IMG/VR virus record: IMGVR_UViG_3300043424_000433
Span: 1-32,360 of that record
DNA: 32,360 nt
Reading direction: 5' to 3' (one strand)
From: a virus
The notes under the pieces were generated by a model that was not told the DNA's origin, did not search any database, and saw nothing but the letters and a program-made list of their open reading frames with translations. Below are positions 30,633-32,360 of the stretch, piece after piece; position 1 is the first letter of the stretch; each line of letters opens with the position of its first letter. The position numbers and the translations under genes were made by a program.

Positions 30633-31088
30633 TCATTTTACATTCTTTAATTGTTTTTCAAATTTCTTAATGTCTGCTTCTGGTGTTCCATACTTTTTAA
30701 GTATATCTATCAATTCATCAGAATTTTCTTTTGCAAGATATTTGATGTAACCATAAACCTCGTTCCTTCCCAATTCATAATGGTTACAAAATACAGATAG
30801 AAGTTCTGGCTCTATCTCCACTTTATTTTTTGCCTTTATGTATTTGAGAAAGAACGATTTTTTTGGAAGTATATCATGTAAAAGTTTATAGTATTCCTTT
30901 GAAGATAGTATTCCGTTTGAATAAGTTTGAAATTCATTTATTACTTCAACAAATTCCGGTTCCATAGAAAAGAAACGGGCAATCATATAATTGCTCCAAG
31001 ATTTAGTATCTTCTTCTGAAAGGTCTTCCCATTTCGTTTTGCGAATGGTAACACCTTTTATGTGGTCAAATAAACTTTTTGATGACAT
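30633..31088 (-). CDS. 62: T4 gp62-like sliding-clamp loader small subunit
   Basis: A 151-residue protein, a little shorter than T4 gp62 (187). MSSKSLFDHIKGVTIRKTKW, then EDLSEEDTKSWSNYMIARFF and SMEPEFVEVINEFQTYSNGI follow the gp62 pattern (F-x-x-I...R-x-x-x-W-x-x-L-x-x-x-D-x-K-x-x-x-x-Y-M-I-x-R-x-x-S-M). The C-terminal half is helical with ELGRNEVYGYIKYL. With gp44 it loads the sliding clamp at primer ends. It lies two genes downstream of the gp44-like gene in the T4 order 44-62, here with a zinc-ribbon gene inserted between. AAGGA precedes the ATG. Confidence 0.85.
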   Translation of the reverse strand: MSSKSLFDHIKGVTIRKTKWEDLSEEDTKSWSNYMIARFFSMEPEFVEVINEFQTYSNGILSSKEYYKLLHDILPKKSFFLKYIKAKNKVEIEPELLSVFCNHYELGRNEVYGYIKYLAKENSDELIDILKKYGTPEADIKKFEKQLKNVK

Positions 31089-31096
31089 GATAATCC

Positions 31097-31363
31097 TTAA
31101 TCATTAAGTTGTTGTCTTTTTGTTGGCATAAATTCATCGTTAATGTTTCCACATTCTAAACAAGCATATGTTGGAATCGGAATGATACCTTCTTGTCCAG
31201 TTGGTGAAACAAATGCAGAAATCTTTTTGAAAAAAGTTACTTCGTGAAAAAACTTACCACCACATTTTGAACATGCAATATCAGTTGCCTGATTCAAGTC
31301 AATGTTCACTTGTTGTGGTTCTTGTGGAACTTGTCCACCACCGTTAATGTCATACACGCCCAT
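31097..31363 (-). CDS. Small zinc-ribbon protein between clamp-loader genes (88 aa)
   Basis: The product has two CxxC knuckles, ACSKCGGKFF and YACLECGNIND, about 35 residues apart, flanking a beta-like VTFFKKISAFVSPTGQEG loop, so a zinc ribbon is likely. The N-terminus (MGVYDINGGGQVPQEPQQ) is low-complexity. Proteins like this accompany replication genes in several marine T4-like phages as far as I remember, without known function. Two ATGs are in frame: 31366 overlaps the gp44 stop by 1 nt, but GGAGG ends only 2 nt before it, so 31363 (5-nt spacing) is preferred. Confidence 0.8.
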   Translation of the reverse strand: MGVYDINGGGQVPQEPQQVNIDLNQATDIACSKCGGKFFHEVTFFKKISAFVSPTGQEGIIPIPTYACLECGNINDEFMPTKRQQLND

Positions 31364-31365
31364 CA

Positions 31366-32304
31366 TTACCTCCGTTGATCTATTTCCATAATAATTTGAA
31401 TAAACATAGCCATGGCATTTATTTCATGGTCTACAACAAAACTGTCTTTATATTGTGATTCAGCAATGATTAGAATAATCGTAGATACAAAACCATTAGC
31501 GAATGTATCAACATTATCATAAAGATACCTAAACATCTGATTGAAGTCTCTAACATGATTGTCAGCAAGTAACTGACGAATACCATCAAACTTTTCTTTT
31601 TTGTTCTTACTTGATTTGAGAATATCAACAATAGAAGAAAGATAATTGTGTTCTACCAAAGTTGTTTCATCCAATTTCAAAACACCACCGATAACACATC
31701 TTTGAGTTGTGTTAATCACACGGCGAATATCTGGATAAGATTGATTGATGATTGTTACAAGACTATCTTTCTCATACTTTACACTTTCACCATCAAGAAT
31801 TTTTACAAGATGTGATGCAACCTCTTTTTTCGATGGTGGAACTATATTGAATATCTGACAACGAGATTGGATAGGATCGATAATCTTATCTACATAGTTA
31901 CAAGTCAAAATGAAACGAGTTGTCTTACTGAATGTTTCGATGACATTACGAAGTGCTGCCTGAGCATTCGGTGTCATGTAATCACATTCATCGAGGATAA
32001 TCAATTTCAATCCACCAAAACCAATCGAAGAAGCAAACTGTTTGATTTTATCACGAACAGTATCTACGGAGTTTTCATCAGATGCGTTGATATAAATGTA
32101 GTTATCTTTTGCAATAGTATTTGCAACAATCTTAGCAAGTGTGGTTTTACCACTACCAGCGTCACCGTAAAGAAGTAAGTGAGGAACATCGTTTGTGTCA
32201 ATATATTGTTGAAAGGTTGCCTTTACAGTATCGTTGCCAACATAAGTGTCAAGTGTCTGTGGACGATACTTTTCATTCCAAATTGTGTGTGAGGGGTTAA
32301 ACAT
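31366..32304 (-). CDS. 44: T4 gp44-like clamp loader large subunit (AAA+ ATPase)
   Basis: A 312-residue AAA+ clamp-loader subunit of the gp44/RFC-small type. WNEKYRPQTLDTYVGND opens the protein, LLYGDAGSGKTTLAKIVA is Walker A (residues 47-54), LKLIILDECDYMTPNAQAAL holds Walker B with DEC(D), and TRFILTCNYVDKIIDPIQSR then CQIF carries sensor 1 and the SRC arginine-finger motif. PDIRRVINTTQRCV is sensor 2. It loads the replication sliding clamp together with gp62. Length is close to T4 gp44 (319). A TATATTAG box lies 32 nt upstream. Confidence 0.95.
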   Translation of the reverse strand: MFNPSHTIWNEKYRPQTLDTYVGNDTVKATFQQYIDTNDVPHLLLYGDAGSGKTTLAKIVANTIAKDNYIYINASDENSVDTVRDKIKQFASSIGFGGLKLIILDECDYMTPNAQAALRNVIETFSKTTRFILTCNYVDKIIDPIQSRCQIFNIVPPSKKEVASHLVKILDGESVKYEKDSLVTIINQSYPDIRRVINTTQRCVIGGVLKLDETTLVEHNYLSSIVDILKSSKNKKEKFDGIRQLLADNHVRDFNQMFRYLYDNVDTFANGFVSTIILIIAESQYKDSFVVDHEINAMAMFIQIIMEIDQRR

Positions 32305-32335
32305 AACATACCTTAATGATTGATAATTTCATATA

Positions 32336-32343
32336 CTAATATA
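32336..32343 (-). promoter_or_regulatory. Bacteroides-like -7 box upstream of the gp44-like gene
   Basis: On the minus strand TATATTAG is set in the context TTTTGTATATTAGTATATG, nearly identical to the boxes at 399, 11138 and 13009. It is 32 nt before the ATG. The -33 region would fall at or beyond the window end and cannot be checked. Confidence 0.42.
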
Positions 32344-32360
32344 CAAAATTTCTAGATAAG

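Overview
This window is an AT-rich, densely packed piece of a large tailed-phage genome. A T4-type clamp loader (gp44-like and gp62-like, 30633-32304) places it in or near the T4-like myovirus supergroup. The host looks like a member of the Bacteroidota or a related FCB phylum that carries a type IX secretion system (T9SS). The evidence for the host is a phage protein ending in a T9SS sorting domain (10688-11104), a neighbouring secreted stalk protein of a kind common in FCB bacteria (9491-10666), and promoters resembling the Bacteroides TAnnTTTG box.

Layout. (1) 1-5883, plus strand: the end of a CHAP-like lysin, a small charged protein, an HTH/HNH-like DNA-binding protein, a complete GroES-GroEL pair, then a late-looking operon with a flavodoxin-fold protein, a 19-residue-repeat protein and a 390-residue protein. 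(2) 5918-9371, minus strand: a converging late-looking operon with a small unknown protein, a 611-residue protein, a GH19 endolysin and two short proteins sharing one N-terminal module. (3) 9491-11104, minus strand: the two-gene secreted cassette. (4) 11176-14717, minus strand: small accessory genes, including an FmdB-like zinc ribbon, a one- or two-helix membrane protein, a very acidic protein, a Nudix hydrolase and a ferritin/Dps-like protein. (5) 14781-29260, minus strand: an almost gapless glycan operon of 18 genes. It holds ten known or probable glycosyltransferases, GDP-mannose 4,6-dehydratase, a second SDR epimerase, a compact DegT-type aminotransferase, a hexapeptide acyltransferase, a cupin and two known or possible methyltransferases. 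A previously untracked 50-residue ribbon-helix-helix-like gene and two perfect inverted repeats lie at its head. (6) 29339-32304, minus strand: a RecB/Cas4-type nuclease, a DUF1599 protein, the clamp-loader pair and a zinc-ribbon protein.

How it may work together. Five proteins of the two converging operons begin with a short amphipathic peptide that ends in (L/I)-x-E, which is the T4 prohead-protease cleavage rule. They may be packaged internal proteins, made late from a shared CATATTTATA promoter-like box together with the lysins. The GMD, aminotransferase and acyltransferase genes together could make a GDP-4-amino-4,6-dideoxyhexose (perosamine-like) donor for the glycosyltransferases, which would decorate the virion, the DNA or the host surface. 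The secreted cassette has an early-type promoter and could act on the host envelope during infection. These functional links are inference; the domain and motif calls are read from the sequence.
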